Origin: an uncultured Pelagibacteraceae bacterium
GTDB taxonomy: Bacteria > Pseudomonadota > Alphaproteobacteria > Pelagibacterales > Pelagibacteraceae
Assembly: GCA_902607945.1 (NCBI GenBank)
Contig: CACLMD010000007.1
Span: forward strand, 1 to 41,066
Direction: 5' to 3'
DNA: 41,066 nt
Shown here one piece after another: positions 8,324-17,231 of the stretch; position 1 is the first letter of the stretch; every line of letters starts with the position of its first letter. The translations under genes and the position numbers were made by a program. Below the pieces are notes generated by a model, which was not told where the DNA came from, made no database searches, and saw only the letters and a program-made list of their open reading frames with translations.

Positions 8324-9049
8324 ATGAAAATATTTCCAGCAATAGATATAAAAGATAAAAAGTGTGTAAGGTTGGTCAAAGGAGACTTTGATAATAAAAC
8401 TGAATATGAAATGTCCCCAGTTGAACAGGCTGGCAAATATAAGGAACATGGGTTTAAAAACTTACATATAATTGATTTAGACGGGGCTTTAACTGGAGAA
8501 ACAGTTAATTTGGATATAATTCAGGAGATAATTAAAAAATTTGATTTAAAAATTGAAATTGGTGGCGGTATTAGAAACTTTGAAAGTATTCAGAAATATA
8601 CTGATGCTGGTGTTGAAAAAGTTATTTTAGGAAGTGCTGCTATAAAAGATAAAAATTTTTTAAAAGAAGCGTGTGAAAAATTTCCAGGCAAAATTGCATT
8701 AGGTTTGGATGCTAAAGATGGATATTTATCTGTCTCTGGTTGGAAAGAAAATTCAAATCAATTAACTCTAGATTACTTGAAAGAAGTTATTGATTATGGT
8801 GCAAGTAGATTAATTTATACTGATATTAATCGAGATGGAATGAAGCAAAGTCCTAACTTTGGGGAAACATCAAAGGTTGCTAATATATCTAATTGTCCAG
8901 TAATAATATCAGGTGGAGTTTCTTCAATTGATGATATTAAAAAAGCCAAGGAATTAAATAATAAAAACATCGAAGGCATTATAGTTGGAAAAGCAATATA
9001 TGATGGTGATATTAAATTAGAGGAACTTGTAAAGGAATTAGATGCTTAA
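8324..9049 (+). CDS. hisA: Phosphoribosylformimino-5-aminoimidazole carboxamide ribotide isomerase
   Basis: TIM-barrel isomerase converting ProFAR to PRFAR in histidine synthesis. Length (241) is standard. Catalytic and phosphate-binding motifs: FPAIDI with Asp8, [34 protein letters not shown] and ISGGVSS. The two half-barrel repeats shared with HisF are recognisable. It starts immediately after the lyase-like gene stop and overlaps hisF by 8 bases. Confidence 0.96.
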   Translation: MKIFPAIDIKDKKCVRLVKGDFDNKTEYEMSPVEQAGKYKEHGFKNLHIIDLDGALTGETVNLDIIQEIIKKFDLKIEIGGGIRNFESIQKYTDAGVEKVILGSAAIKDKNFLKEACEKFPGKIALGLDAKDGYLSVSGWKENSNQLTLDYLKEVIDYGASRLIYTDINRDGMKQSPNFGETSKVANISNCPVIISGGVSSIDDIKKAKELNNKNIEGIIVGKAIYDGDIKLEELVKELDA

Positions 9050-9797
9050 AAATAGAATAATACCTTGCTTAGATGTTAAAAATGGTCGTGTTGTAAAAGG
9101 TATTAATTTTGTAGACTTAAAAGACGCAGGCGATCCGGTTGAACAAGCCAAAATTTATAGTGATGGTGGAGCAGATGAAATTTGTTTTTTAGATATTACT
9201 GCTTCTAACGAAAATAGAGAAACAATCTACGATGTGGTTAAAAAAACCGCAAAGAAATGCTTTGTACCCTTAACAGTTGGTGGTGGCGTTAAAAGCGTAG
9301 ATGATATTAATAAACTACTTAATTGTGGTGCTGACAAAGTTTCAATAAATACAGCGGCAGTAGAAAATTCAAAAGTTGTTTCAGATAGCTCAAAAAAATT
9401 TGGATCTCAATGTATTGTTGTTGCAATAGATGCAAAAAAGAATGGAGATAAATGGGAAGTATTTACTCATGGTGGAAGAAACAATAGTGGTATTAATGCT
9501 TTAGAATATGCGAAACAAATGGAAAAAAATGGTGCAGGAGAATTATTAGTAACTTCAATGGATAGAGATGGAACCCAAGTTGGTTATGATATTGATTTGA
9601 TGTCTAAAATTTCGTCTATAGTTAATATTCCTGTAATTGCATCAGGTGGAGTAGGTAATTTAGATCATTTGGTAGATGGGATTAAATTAGGCAAGGCTAG
9701 TGCTGTTCTAGCTGCATCCATATTTCATTATGGAAAACATTCAGTTAAAGAGGCAAAGGAATATTTGGACTCAAAAGGAATACCTGTTAGAATTTAA
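9042..9797 (+). CDS. hisF: Imidazole glycerol phosphate synthase, cyclase subunit
   Basis: TIM-barrel cyclase that uses HisH-derived ammonia to make imidazole glycerol phosphate and AICAR. Motifs: [15 protein letters not shown] with catalytic Asp11, [27 protein letters not shown] with the second catalytic aspartate, TSMDRDGT, and IASGGVGN. The length of 251 is normal. The AICAR by-product feeds purine synthesis, whose last enzyme PurH is encoded about 8 kb away. It ends one base before hisE. Confidence 0.97.
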   Translation: MLKNRIIPCLDVKNGRVVKGINFVDLKDAGDPVEQAKIYSDGGADEICFLDITASNENRETIYDVVKKTAKKCFVPLTVGGGVKSVDDINKLLNCGADKVSINTAAVENSKVVSDSSKKFGSQCIVVAIDAKKNGDKWEVFTHGGRNNSGINALEYAKQMEKNGAGELLVTSMDRDGTQVGYDIDLMSKISSIVNIPVIASGGVGNLDHLVDGIKLGKASAVLAASIFHYGKHSVKEAKEYLDSKGIPVRI

Positions 9798-9798
9798 T

Positions 9799-10071
9799 AT
9801 GCTTAATACTTTGGAAAGTTTATTAAAACTTGCAAGAGAGAGAAAAAAAAATCCTGTAGAGGGCTCCTATACAAACAAATTACTTGGTAATAAATCTTTA
9901 AGCAAAGAAAAGATCTTGGAAGAGATTAACGAACTTATCGAAGCAGTTGAGAATAATTCAAACAAAATTCATGAGGCAGCAGATGTCTTTTATCATTTGA
10001 TAATATACTTGGAGGCAAATGATATAAAAGTAGAGGATGTTATGAGCGAATTAAATAAACGAAAAAAATGA
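9799..10071 (+). CDS. hisE: Phosphoribosyl-ATP pyrophosphatase
   Basis: MazG-like all-alpha pyrophosphatase for the second step of histidine synthesis; stand-alone and not fused to HisI. The 90-residue product has the expected LLKLARERKKNPVEGSYTN start, an EEINELIEAV metal-binding helix and EAADVFYHL. An in-frame ATG at 9730 would add 23 residues lying inside hisF; the ATG at 9799, one base after the hisF stop, gives the normal HisE length and N-terminus and is chosen here. The stop overlaps the hinT start (ATGA). Confidence 0.93.
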   Translation: MLNTLESLLKLARERKKNPVEGSYTNKLLGNKSLSKEKILEEINELIEAVENNSNKIHEAADVFYHLIIYLEANDIKVEDVMSELNKRKK

Positions 10072-10433
10072 GTTACGACGATAATAATATTTTTGCTAAA
10101 ATTTTAAGAGGTGAAATACCCTGTAAAAAAATTTATGAGGATGATTATGTTTTATCATTTCATGATATCAATCCCCAAAAAAAAATTCATGCGTTAGTTA
10201 TTCCTAAAGGAAAATATGTTGATCTTGACGACTTCAGTGAAAACGCAAGTTCGGAAGAAATGGTTGGTTTACTAAAAGGAATTAATATAGTTGCAAAAAA
10301 ATTAAAAATTTCAGCCGATACAGGAAAAGGATACAGAGCATTAGCAAATATAAGTGAAGATGGAGGTCAAGAGGTTCCTCATTTACATTTTCATTTATTT
10401 GGTGGCGAAAAAATAGGAAAAATGGTTGAGTGA
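10068..10433 (+). CDS. hinT: Histidine triad (HIT) nucleotide-binding protein, HinT type
   Basis: Cytosolic purine nucleoside phosphoramidate hydrolase of the HIT branch I. The histidine triad HLHFHLF has His105, His107 and His109. The N-terminal NIFAKILRGEIPCKKIYEDD and HALVIPK motifs are typical. Its 121 residues fit the family. It is coupled to hisE (4-base overlap) and to the downstream acetyltransferase (GTGA overlap). HinT next to hisE is frequent in alphaproteobacteria. Confidence 0.94.
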   Translation: MSYDDNNIFAKILRGEIPCKKIYEDDYVLSFHDINPQKKIHALVIPKGKYVDLDDFSENASSEEMVGLLKGINIVAKKLKISADTGKGYRALANISEDGGQEVPHLHFHLFGGEKIGKMVE

Positions 10434-10936
10434 GTGAAAACATTACCAGAAATTATTTAGAGATAAAGTCTATCAATGCTTTAAATGAGAGCATTTCTCC
10501 TAAGTTAGAATGTTCAATTAACCTTGTAAAACCAGATGATTTTCAAATTAATAAGTTTTTCTATAAAAATGTTGGTAAAAAACATAGATGGACTGATCGA
10601 CTAATTTGGTCAGATTCTGATTGGATTAAATATTCTTCAGATAAAAAAGTTGAAACACACATATTAAAAGTAAAAAAAGATCTTGCAGGTTACTTTGAGT
10701 TAATTTGTCATTTAGATCTTCAAGAAATTGAAATTGCATATTTTGGTTTGTTGGAAGAATATCATAATAAAAAGTTAGGAGGATATCTACTCTCAGCTGC
10801 AATTAAAATGTGTTTTGATAAAAAAGATATTAAAAGAGTTTGGGTTCATACATGCACATTTGATCACACAAATGCATTGAAAAATTATTTAGCAAGAGGC
10901 ATGAAGATTTATAAAAAAGAAACTATTAAGATCTAG
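10430..10936 (+). CDS. GNAT family N-acetyltransferase
   Basis: A 168-residue protein with a GNAT fold in its C-terminal half: a beta-4-like IEIAYFGLLEEYHNKKLGGYL segment (family acetyl-CoA loop 'Q/R-x-x-G-x-G/A'; here about positions 108-125, with the loop reading KKLGGY) and the later VHTCTFDHTNALKNYLARGM, typical of 'N..A...Y...Gf'. The substrate is unknown. The start is a GTG overlapping the hinT stop; there is no nearby ATG. The 3' end overlaps the convergent lolA by 4 bases. Confidence 0.82.
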   Translation: MSENITRNYLEIKSINALNESISPKLECSINLVKPDDFQINKFFYKNVGKKHRWTDRLIWSDSDWIKYSSDKKVETHILKVKKDLAGYFELICHLDLQEIEIAYFGLLEEYHNKKLGGYLLSAAIKMCFDKKDIKRVWVHTCTFDHTNALKNYLARGMKIYKKETIKI

Positions 10937-11484
10937 TTTGCTGAAGGAAGTTTAAAAAAATTTTTTTCTAATTTTTGGTTTTTTTTTATAACTGAAAGAT
11001 ATGTAATATTTAAATTTTGGTAAATATCTAAAGTTTGCCATCCTACTAAATTAAAATTACTGATATCAAAAAAAACATTAATTTCATTTCCATCTTTAAA
11101 AATTGTAAAATTTATAAATTTGTCATTGATAATTCTTTCTTCTAGATTTTTAATTTCGTTAATTAAAAATTTTTTATCAAGAATGTAATTTAGGGGAGTT
11201 TTTTCAATTGCATATCTATAATAGGTTCCATTTTTTGTTTTTATTACAAGTGATTTCCCATTTGAAATCAAAACTTTATCATTGGATTTTTTGTATTTAC
11301 AAAAAATTTTTTTTGGATACTCAATTATACAATTTCCATTTTCAATTTTACCATTTATGTTTTGTTCAAAATTAAAGTTGAAATTTTTTATATTTACAAG
11401 ATTATTAATTATATTATTTTTGATTGAACCAAATGCTGAATTGTTAAAATTAATTAATAAGAATATTAATAGAATTTTTCTCAT
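10933..11484 (-). CDS. lolA: Outer-membrane lipoprotein carrier protein LolA
   Basis: Periplasmic shuttle that moves lipoproteins from LolCDE to the outer membrane. The 183-residue precursor begins with a signal peptide (about 1-19, MRKILLIFLLINFNNSAFG). The mature part shows the LolA pattern: FNFNFEQN near the N-terminus, GNCIIEYPKKIFCKY ('G.i.i.rP.rfrw.Y'), ISNGKSLVI ('sDGk.lwi.') and WQTLDIYQN. Sequence conservation is low, so the call rests on these motifs plus the ftsK-lolA order common in alphaproteobacteria. It follows ftsK with a one-base overlap. Confidence 0.86.
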   Translation of the reverse strand: MRKILLIFLLINFNNSAFGSIKNNIINNLVNIKNFNFNFEQNINGKIENGNCIIEYPKKIFCKYKKSNDKVLISNGKSLVIKTKNGTYYRYAIEKTPLNYILDKKFLINEIKNLEERIINDKFINFTIFKDGNEINVFFDISNFNLVGWQTLDIYQNLNITYLSVIKKNQKLEKNFFKLPSAN

Positions 11485-13574
11485 TAAAGAACATCTCTTT
11501 TGCCAACATGATTTGCTTTACTTACAATACCCTCGTCTTCCATCATATCAATAATTCTTGCCGCCCTATTGTAGCCAATTTGTAATTTTCTCTGAAGAAA
11601 AGAAGTTGATGCTTTACCTTCTGATTTGATAATTTCTAGAGCAGTATGATAAAGTTCATCTTTATCACCACTACTTTTAGAACTATCTGCAATTTCTTTT
11701 TCATCTGCAAAATTTAATATTTCATCTATATAATCTGGTTCCGCTTGTGATCTTAAAAAATTATTGATTTTTTCTATTTCATTATCAGATACAAAAGGAG
11801 CATGAATTCTTACAACTTTATTTGCTGAGGACATGTAAAGCATATCTCCCTTACCAAGAAGTTGTTCAGCACCTTGTTCTCCTAATATTGTTCTACTATC
11901 TATTTTAGATGTAACTTGAAAAGAAATTCTAGTTGGAAAATTAGCTTTAATTGTTCCTGTAATTACATCAACACTCGGTCTCTGAGTAGCCATTATTATA
12001 TGAATTCCAGCAGCTCTAGCCATTTGAGATAATTTTTGAATATAATTTTCTATTTCTTTGCCAGCTACAAGCATGAGATCAGACATCTCATCAACAACCA
12101 CGACTATATAAGGCATTGGCAATCTATGTTTAGCATTATAACTATCAATATTTCTAACACCTTCCTTTGTCATCAATCGATATCTACTTTCCATTTCTTT
12201 AACCACCCAACCGAGCACAGAAGCTGCTTTTTTAGCCTCAGTTATTACAGGGCATAGCAAATGAGGGATACCTTCATATGTAGAAAGCTCCAACATTTTT
12301 GGGTCAATTAAAATAAATTTACAGTTTTCAGAGTTATGCCTGTAAAGAAGAGATAAAATAATTGTGTTTATACAAACTGATTTTCCAGATCCTGTGGTCC
12401 CTGCTATTAAAAGGTGAGGCATTGAAGTTAAATCACCAATTATAGGTTCGCCTGAAATATTTTTCCCTAAAGCTATTGGTAGTTTGATTTCTTTTTTTTT
12501 AAAATCAGCATTATCTAAAATTTCACTTAAATAGACATTTTCTCTTAATGAGTTTGGTAATTCTATACCTACAGTATTACTTCCTGGAATAATAGAAATT
12601 CGAGCAGATTCCGAACTTGTATTTCTTGCTATATCATCTGATAGATTAATTATTTTTGATACTTTTACACCTGCAGCTGGTTCAAATTCATTTAATGTAA
12701 CTACTGGACCATGACTTACTTTCTTAATATTACCATTAACACCAAAATCTAATAAAATTTTTTCAAGGAATTTAGGATTATGATTCTCATCTTTGAAAGA
12801 ATTTTCTCTTTCTTTTTTTGTGGGAGTTTTTAATAAATCTAAATCTGGAATTTTAAATTTTGGTTTTTCATTTTCTTTAATTTTTTCTGCCCTAATAAAA
12901 GGAAGATCCTCTTGAATTAAATCTTTAATTTGATCTTGAGGAATATATTCGCTTATAATTTCACTTTTATCAGTATAGGGTTTACTATTATTTTTTTTAA
13001 AAAGGTTTACAGTTTTTTTAAAAAAAATCCAAGATTTTTGAATATTAAAATTAATACTTAATAAAAATAATCCTAAAATTAAAATTAGTAAAAAGTAATA
13101 TAAGACATATGGTTGTGAGCTGATTATATTACCAAAAAAACTTTGATTTAAATATTGCCCGACAAATCCACCATTTCCATTTATGTATAGTGCAAATGTT
13201 TCTTGCTTAAAATAATCGAGGAACAACGATCCAAATATACAGTAAAGAACAGAAAAAAAAATATTTTCAATTATTAGAAATAAGTCTTTACCTTTAAAAA
13301 CATTAACTCCAGTTACAACAAGTGTAATTGATAATAAATAAGAAACTAATCCAATTGATTGGAAAAATAAATCTGCAATATAACTGCCTTGAAATCCTAA
13401 AAGGTTATTTATTTTAGTATTTTCTGGAAATATAAAGTTAGGATCGGTTGGAGAATAAGATGCTAATGCTATTAACAACAAAAAACCAATTATTGTTAAA
13501 AATGTTCCAAAAATTTCAATCAATCTATTGATCGAGAATTGAAGTACTGTATTAGCTATTTTTTTAATATTCAT
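11484..13574 (-). CDS. ftsK: DNA translocase FtsK
   Basis: Septum-anchored DNA pump for chromosome segregation and dimer resolution. Four transmembrane segments lie in the first 175 residues (about 20-40, 66-92, 98-118, 155-174). A short linker (about 175-265) replaces the long linker of E. coli FtsK, giving 696 residues in total. The motor follows: SHGPVVTLNEFEPAAGVKV (288 on), Walker A GTTGSGKS at 392-399 and Walker B VVVVDE ending at Asp495-Glu496. The C-terminal winged-helix gamma domain, which reads KOPS sites, is present in the last 65 residues (RKLQIGYNRAARIIDMMEDE). Divergent from the UbiH-type gene. Confidence 0.96.
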   Translation of the reverse strand: MNIKKIANTVLQFSINRLIEIFGTFLTIIGFLLLIALASYSPTDPNFIFPENTKINNLLGFQGSYIADLFFQSIGLVSYLLSITLVVTGVNVFKGKDLFLIIENIFFSVLYCIFGSLFLDYFKQETFALYINGNGGFVGQYLNQSFFGNIISSQPYVLYYFLLILILGLFLLSINFNIQKSWIFFKKTVNLFKKNNSKPYTDKSEIISEYIPQDQIKDLIQEDLPFIRAEKIKENEKPKFKIPDLDLLKTPTKKERENSFKDENHNPKFLEKILLDFGVNGNIKKVSHGPVVTLNEFEPAAGVKVSKIINLSDDIARNTSSESARISIIPGSNTVGIELPNSLRENVYLSEILDNADFKKKEIKLPIALGKNISGEPIIGDLTSMPHLLIAGTTGSGKSVCINTIILSLLYRHNSENCKFILIDPKMLELSTYEGIPHLLCPVITEAKKAASVLGWVVKEMESRYRLMTKEGVRNIDSYNAKHRLPMPYIVVVVDEMSDLMLVAGKEIENYIQKLSQMARAAGIHIIMATQRPSVDVITGTIKANFPTRISFQVTSKIDSRTILGEQGAEQLLGKGDMLYMSSANKVVRIHAPFVSDNEIEKINNFLRSQAEPDYIDEILNFADEKEIADSSKSSGDKDELYHTALEIIKSEGKASTSFLQRKLQIGYNRAARIIDMMEDEGIVSKANHVGKRDVL

Positions 13575-13635
13575 TTTAATGAATCAAATTTAACACTTTG
13601 TATCACCTAATTTTTGTTGTTAAAATTAATTTGTT

Positions 13636-14715
13636 ATGAAAGTTTGTATTATTGGTGATGGATTAGTGAGTTTAACATTAGCCAACATGTTAATTAAAAA
13701 AGAATTGGCAGTAGATATTTTATCATCTAAAAAAAATAATAATTATGATAAATCCAGAACGTTAGGTATTTCAAAATCAAACATTAATTACTTAAAAAAT
13801 GAAATATCAGATATAAAAAAAATTTTATGGAAAATAAATAAAATAAAAGTTTATACAGAAAAAAATTCTTCTGAGGAAATATTAAAATTTCATGATAATG
13901 AAGAAATTTTCTCAATTAGTACAAATTATAAATTACAGAAGTTGTTAAGAAATAAATTAAAAAAAAGTAAATTTATTAAATTTAAAAAAATTGTTGATTA
14001 TAATTATATTATTAAGCAGGGATATAAATTGATTATTAATTGTAACCCTAAACATCAAATTACAAAAAAATTTTTTTCAAAAAAGTTAGAAAAAAATTAT
14101 AATAGTTACGCTTACACCACAATTATTAATCATAAAAAAATTACCAAAAATAATATCGCTATTCAAAATTTTACTAATAATGGTCCGATTGCTTTTTTAC
14201 CGATATCTGAAACTCAAACTTCTGTAGTTTATTCCTTAAGAACAAAAAATAATAAAAATACTCCAGATATAAAAAATTTGATAAGAAAATATAATCCAAA
14301 TTATACAATAACAAAAATTAATAATTATAATTGTTTTGAATTGAGATCCTCTCATTTAAGAAAATATTACAAAGATAACATTCTTGCTTTTGGTGATTTG
14401 CTTCATAAAATTCATCCTTTGGCAGGACAAGGATTTAATATGTCGTTAAGAGACATTAGACTTTTATCAGACTTAATTGATAAAAAAATTGATCTGGGTT
14501 TAGATCTAGATAGCTCCTTATGTGTTGAATTTCAAAAAAAATCTCAAGATAAAAATTATCTTTTTTTAACTGGTATCGATTATATTTATGAGTTATTTAA
14601 TTTTGAAAGTACAATTAATTCCAAAATGCTAATAAAGACTATAAGGGTAATTGGAAAAAATAAAATTATAAATTCTTTTTTTAAAAAATTTGCGGATAAA
14701 GGCCTTAGAATTTAA
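13636..14715 (+). CDS. UbiH/COQ6-type FAD-dependent hydroxylase
   Basis: Flavoprotein monooxygenase of the ubiquinone-biosynthesis hydroxylase family. N-terminal dinucleotide fold starts MKVCIIGDGLVSLTLANML (G7-x-G9). RTLGIS near 41-46 matches the 'R..als' motif, and the second FAD motif is AFGDLLHKIHPLAGQGFN with Gly253, Asp254 and the AGQG at 263-266. Asp254 is conserved although the usual 'GDAAH' reads GDLLH. At 359 residues it is shorter than E. coli UbiH/UbiF (about 390). Which ring position it hydroxylates cannot be told from sequence. It is convergent with the Lon-N-domain gene at a 3-base gap. Confidence 0.88.
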   Translation: MKVCIIGDGLVSLTLANMLIKKELAVDILSSKKNNNYDKSRTLGISKSNINYLKNEISDIKKILWKINKIKVYTEKNSSEEILKFHDNEEIFSISTNYKLQKLLRNKLKKSKFIKFKKIVDYNYIIKQGYKLIINCNPKHQITKKFFSKKLEKNYNSYAYTTIINHKKITKNNIAIQNFTNNGPIAFLPISETQTSVVYSLRTKNNKNTPDIKNLIRKYNPNYTITKINNYNCFELRSSHLRKYYKDNILAFGDLLHKIHPLAGQGFNMSLRDIRLLSDLIDKKIDLGLDLDSSLCVEFQKKSQDKNYLFLTGIDYIYELFNFESTINSKMLIKTIRVIGKNKIINSFFKKFADKGLRI

Positions 14716-14718
14716 AAT

Positions 14719-15357
14719 TTATTGAAGTGTTGTATTTTGATATTCATCAAAACTATACGTAGATAAAATTTCAGCTATTTTATTTTTTCTTAATTCTAAA
14801 CTTACCGCTTCTAACAAAATTTGTTTCTCTTCTAAACTAAATGGAGACGCCATAGCCAAAGCATTGATTGTTTCATCTAAATTTTGTTTCTCAAGTGCTT
14901 GCCAATTAATGATAAATCCTCTTTTTTCAAATAGTGTTTTTAAGTCTTTAAAGATTAATTCTAAATCAGAAAATTTTAAATTTTCTTTTTTTTCATTTAA
15001 ATCTTCAAGATAATTTTCGTAACTTACTTCGCATTCTCTGTATTTTTTGTCTGATTTAAGTTCATTCGTAATTTTAAATCTAATAATTCCTTTTAAATCA
15101 ATTAGATATCTTCCATCATTGATCTCTTTAAAGCTGGTTATTTTCCCCAAACATCCAATTTCATGAAGCTCTGGATTGAGTGTTTTACTCTCATTTATAT
15201 TTTTTGGCTGTATCATTCCTATTAATTTCTCTGATTTCATACTATCATTTATCATCTCAATATATCTTGATTCAAAAATGTTAAGTGGAACTGTAGTTTT
15301 TGGAAAAATTATGAAGTTGCTTAAAGGAAAAATAGGTATTTTTTTTGGAAATTTCAT
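14719..15357 (-). CDS. Lon N-terminal (substrate-binding) domain protein
   Basis: A 212-residue protein consisting of only the Lon-type LAN domain; there is no ATPase or protease part. The start KIPIFPLSNFIIFPKTTVPL is the hallmark 'lPlFPL...vlfPg..lpL.ifE.RY', followed by FESRYIEMI, GCLGKITSF and DGRYLIDLKGIIRF. The helical C-terminal part (about 120-212) is typical. Such stand-alone proteins are widespread in alphaproteobacteria; their role is unknown and often assumed to be in protein quality control. The flanking genes are not related. Confidence 0.9.
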   Translation of the reverse strand: MKFPKKIPIFPLSNFIIFPKTTVPLNIFESRYIEMINDSMKSEKLIGMIQPKNINESKTLNPELHEIGCLGKITSFKEINDGRYLIDLKGIIRFKITNELKSDKKYRECEVSYENYLEDLNEKKENLKFSDLELIFKDLKTLFEKRGFIINWQALEKQNLDETINALAMASPFSLEEKQILLEAVSLELRKNKIAEILSTYSFDEYQNTTLQ

Positions 15358-15397
15358 TATTATAAGTTTAAGTATACCTTTAAAAAATAAATAACAA

Positions 15398-16252
15398 ATG
15401 ATTTTTTGGATCGCTTCATACCCTAAAAATGGAAATACATGGTTAAGATCTCTCTTAAGTGCATACTATTATACAAAAGATGGTAATTTTATAAATGATA
15501 AAATTTTAAAAAATATTCCCCAATTTCCAGAAAAAAGATACTTTGATAATTTTAATTATGATAAAAGTATACCTGTTTCAACAACTCAGTTTTGGATTAA
15601 AGCTCAAGAGTCAATTAATAAAGAAAAGAAAATAAAATTTTTTAAAACTCATAATATTTATGGTTCTATAAATAACAATAAATTTTCTAATAGACATAAT
15701 TCTATTGGAGGAGTTTATATAATTAGAGATCCAAGAAATGTGATAACTTCTATTTCAAATCATTTTGAGATGAATAAAGATGAAGCATTAAATTTTATGA
15801 TAAATGAAAAAAAATTTACTTATGATTATTTTAAAAAAAATGACTACAGTGATTTTCAACTAATAAGTTCCTGGGAAAAGAATTATAAGTCTTGGGTTAA
15901 TAATAGTGATTTCCCAGTCAAGTTAGTTAAGTATGAAGATTTAACTAACCAAACCTTTCATATAATTAAAGATTTAATTATTTTTATTAACAAAACTTGT
16001 AAAATAAATAATGATTTTGATAAGTTAAAAGCTCAGAATGCAATAAAAACCACATCCTTTGAAAATTTAAAAAAAATTGAGATGGATTATGGTTTTTCAG
16101 AGTCTATAAAATCAAAAAAACAGAAAAATAACAAAGTACCATTTTTTCACCTTGGACCAAGTAATGATTGGAAAAAAATTTTTGATACTAGCTTTGCCTC
16201 CAAACTTAATGAAATCTTTAAAGAAAGCTTAAAAGAATTACATTACTATTAA
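15398..16252 (+). CDS. Sulfotransferase family protein (paralogue 1)
   Basis: A 284-residue PAPS-dependent sulfotransferase-like protein (PF00685 type). The 5'-phosphosulfate loop is IASYPKNGNTW (Pro9-Lys10 to Trp15), a KTH motif is at 83-85, and the 3'-phosphate site is IIRDPRNVITSISNHF (Arg110, Ser118). KYEDL further on is also typical. It has no signal peptide or membrane segment, so it is probably cytoplasmic; the acceptor, which could be a glycan or lipid, is unknown. A paralogue with the same N-terminal pattern lies just beyond tRNA-Gly. Divergent from the Lon-domain gene over 40 bases. Confidence 0.88.
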   Translation: MIFWIASYPKNGNTWLRSLLSAYYYTKDGNFINDKILKNIPQFPEKRYFDNFNYDKSIPVSTTQFWIKAQESINKEKKIKFFKTHNIYGSINNNKFSNRHNSIGGVYIIRDPRNVITSISNHFEMNKDEALNFMINEKKFTYDYFKKNDYSDFQLISSWEKNYKSWVNNSDFPVKLVKYEDLTNQTFHIIKDLIIFINKTCKINNDFDKLKAQNAIKTTSFENLKKIEMDYGFSESIKSKKQKNNKVPFFHLGPSNDWKKIFDTSFASKLNEIFKESLKELHYY

Positions 16253-16267
16253 ATCAATTCATATTTC

Positions 16268-16295
16268 TTGCATTTATATAATTGAGAAATATAAT
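16268..16295 (+). promoter_or_regulatory. Candidate sigma-70 promoter for tRNA-Gly
   Basis: TTGCAT (16268-16273), a 16-base spacer and a perfect TATAAT (16290-16295) end about 10 bases before the first tRNA base. Position and spacing are as expected for a tRNA promoter; it lies in the 53-base gap after the first sulfotransferase gene. Confidence 0.5.
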
Positions 16296-16305
16296 AAAAT
16301 TTTTT

Positions 16306-16380
16306 GCGGGCATAGCTCAGTGGTAGAGCGTCTCGTTGCCAACGAGAAGGTCGAGGGTTCGACCCCCTTTGCCCGCTCCA
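16306..16380 (+). tRNA. tRNA-Gly (anticodon GCC), CCA encoded
   Basis: Full cloverleaf: acceptor GCGGGCA pairs with TGCCCGC (7 of 7); discriminator T; encoded CCA at 16378-16380. The anticodon stem TCTCG/CGAGA encloses loop TTGCCAA with anticodon GCC at 16338-16340, reading GGC/GGU. The T arm has GAGGGTTCGACCCCC. D-arm GCTCAGTGGTAGAGC is standard. The second sulfotransferase ATG lies only 14 bases after the CCA with no terminator between, so tRNA and mRNA may share a transcript. Confidence 0.97.
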
Positions 16381-16394
16381 TTAAAAATAGAACT

Positions 16395-17231
16395 ATGATA
16401 ATTTGGATTGCATCTTACCCAAAAAGTGGGAACACATATGTTAGATCGTTTTTATCATCATATTATTATTCAAATAAAGGAAAGTTTGATTTTGAATTAC
16501 TATTAAATATAAAACAATTTCCTGCCTTAAGCTATTCTTCAAAAAAAGCCTATACTTTTTTGGATGCTGCAAATAATTGGATTCCAAATCAAAAAAATTT
16601 TTTTAATAAAGATAAATTTTATTTTTTAAAAACCCACAATTCCCTTGAAGAATATTTTGGAAAAAAATTTACAACCTCATCAGAAACTGCAGGGGCAATT
16701 TATATAGTAAGAGATCCTAGAAATGTAATTTTATCAATGTGCAATCATTATTCGTTAAATTTAGATGAAGCATATGCAAAAATGGTTGATAATAATTCAT
16801 CATTATCTTTTAAAACAGCTGATAGCGATTATAGTAATTTTACTTTTTTAGGGAAATGGTCCGATCATTATTGGTCTTGGAAAAATAATATAAGTTTTAA
16901 AACTTTGATAATCAGATATGAGGACCTTAGAGATAATACTCATGAAGAATTTAAAAAAATCCTTAATTTTATTGAAGACTTAAAAGGAACAAAAAATAAT
17001 ATTGATGAAAAAAAAATGATAAATTCTATTGACTCAACTAGCTTTTCTAATTTAAAGAATAAAGAAAAATTGTATGGTTTTGGTGAAAGCGCGTTTTCTA
17101 AAGATGGAAAATCTATAAATTTTTTTAATCTTGGTTTTAAAAATAGATGGGAAAAACTTTTGTCAAAGGAAATGTCCAATAAAATTAAACATGAATTTAT
17201 TAATGAATTTAAAGATTTAAATTATGAATAA
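16395..17231 (+). CDS. Sulfotransferase family protein (paralogue 2)
   Basis: A 278-residue sulfotransferase-like protein. The 5'-PSB loop is IASYPKSGNTY (Pro9-Lys10 to Tyr15), KTH is at 79-81, the 3'-PB site is YIVRDPRNVILSMCNHY (Arg106, Ser114), and RYEDL follows. Its organisation matches paralogue 1 throughout, so they look like a tandem duplication split by tRNA-Gly. The open frame extends upstream to 16320 inside the tRNA, but those codons are an artefact; the ATG at 16395 gives the same N-terminus (MIIWIASYPK) as paralogue 1 (MIFWIASYPK). The 3' end overlaps the pterin dehydratase gene by 8 bases. The acceptor is unknown. Confidence 0.88.
   Translation: MIIWIASYPKSGNTYVRSFLSSYYYSNKGKFDFELLLNIKQFPALSYSSKKAYTFLDAANNWIPNQKNFFNKDKFYFLKTHNSLEEYFGKKFTTSSETAGAIYIVRDPRNVILSMCNHYSLNLDEAYAKMVDNNSSLSFKTADSDYSNFTFLGKWSDHYWSWKNNISFKTLIIRYEDLRDNTHEEFKKILNFIEDLKGTKNNIDEKKMINSIDSTSFSNLKNKEKLYGFGESAFSKDGKSINFFNLGFKNRWEKLLSKEMSNKIKHEFINEFKDLNYE

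Noticed and set aside
9730-9798. Long start for hisE inside hisF
   Set aside because: The extra 23 residues are hisF codons read out of frame. The ATG at 9799 gives the normal HisE N-terminus and length.
16320-16394. Upstream extension of the second sulfotransferase frame through the tRNA
   Set aside because: The bases form a perfect tRNA-Gly cloverleaf. The paralogue's N-terminus matches from the ATG at 16395.
16306-16400. Integration site at tRNA-Gly
   Set aside because: No integrase and no repeated tRNA 3' end is visible near it, so no evidence of an integrated element.
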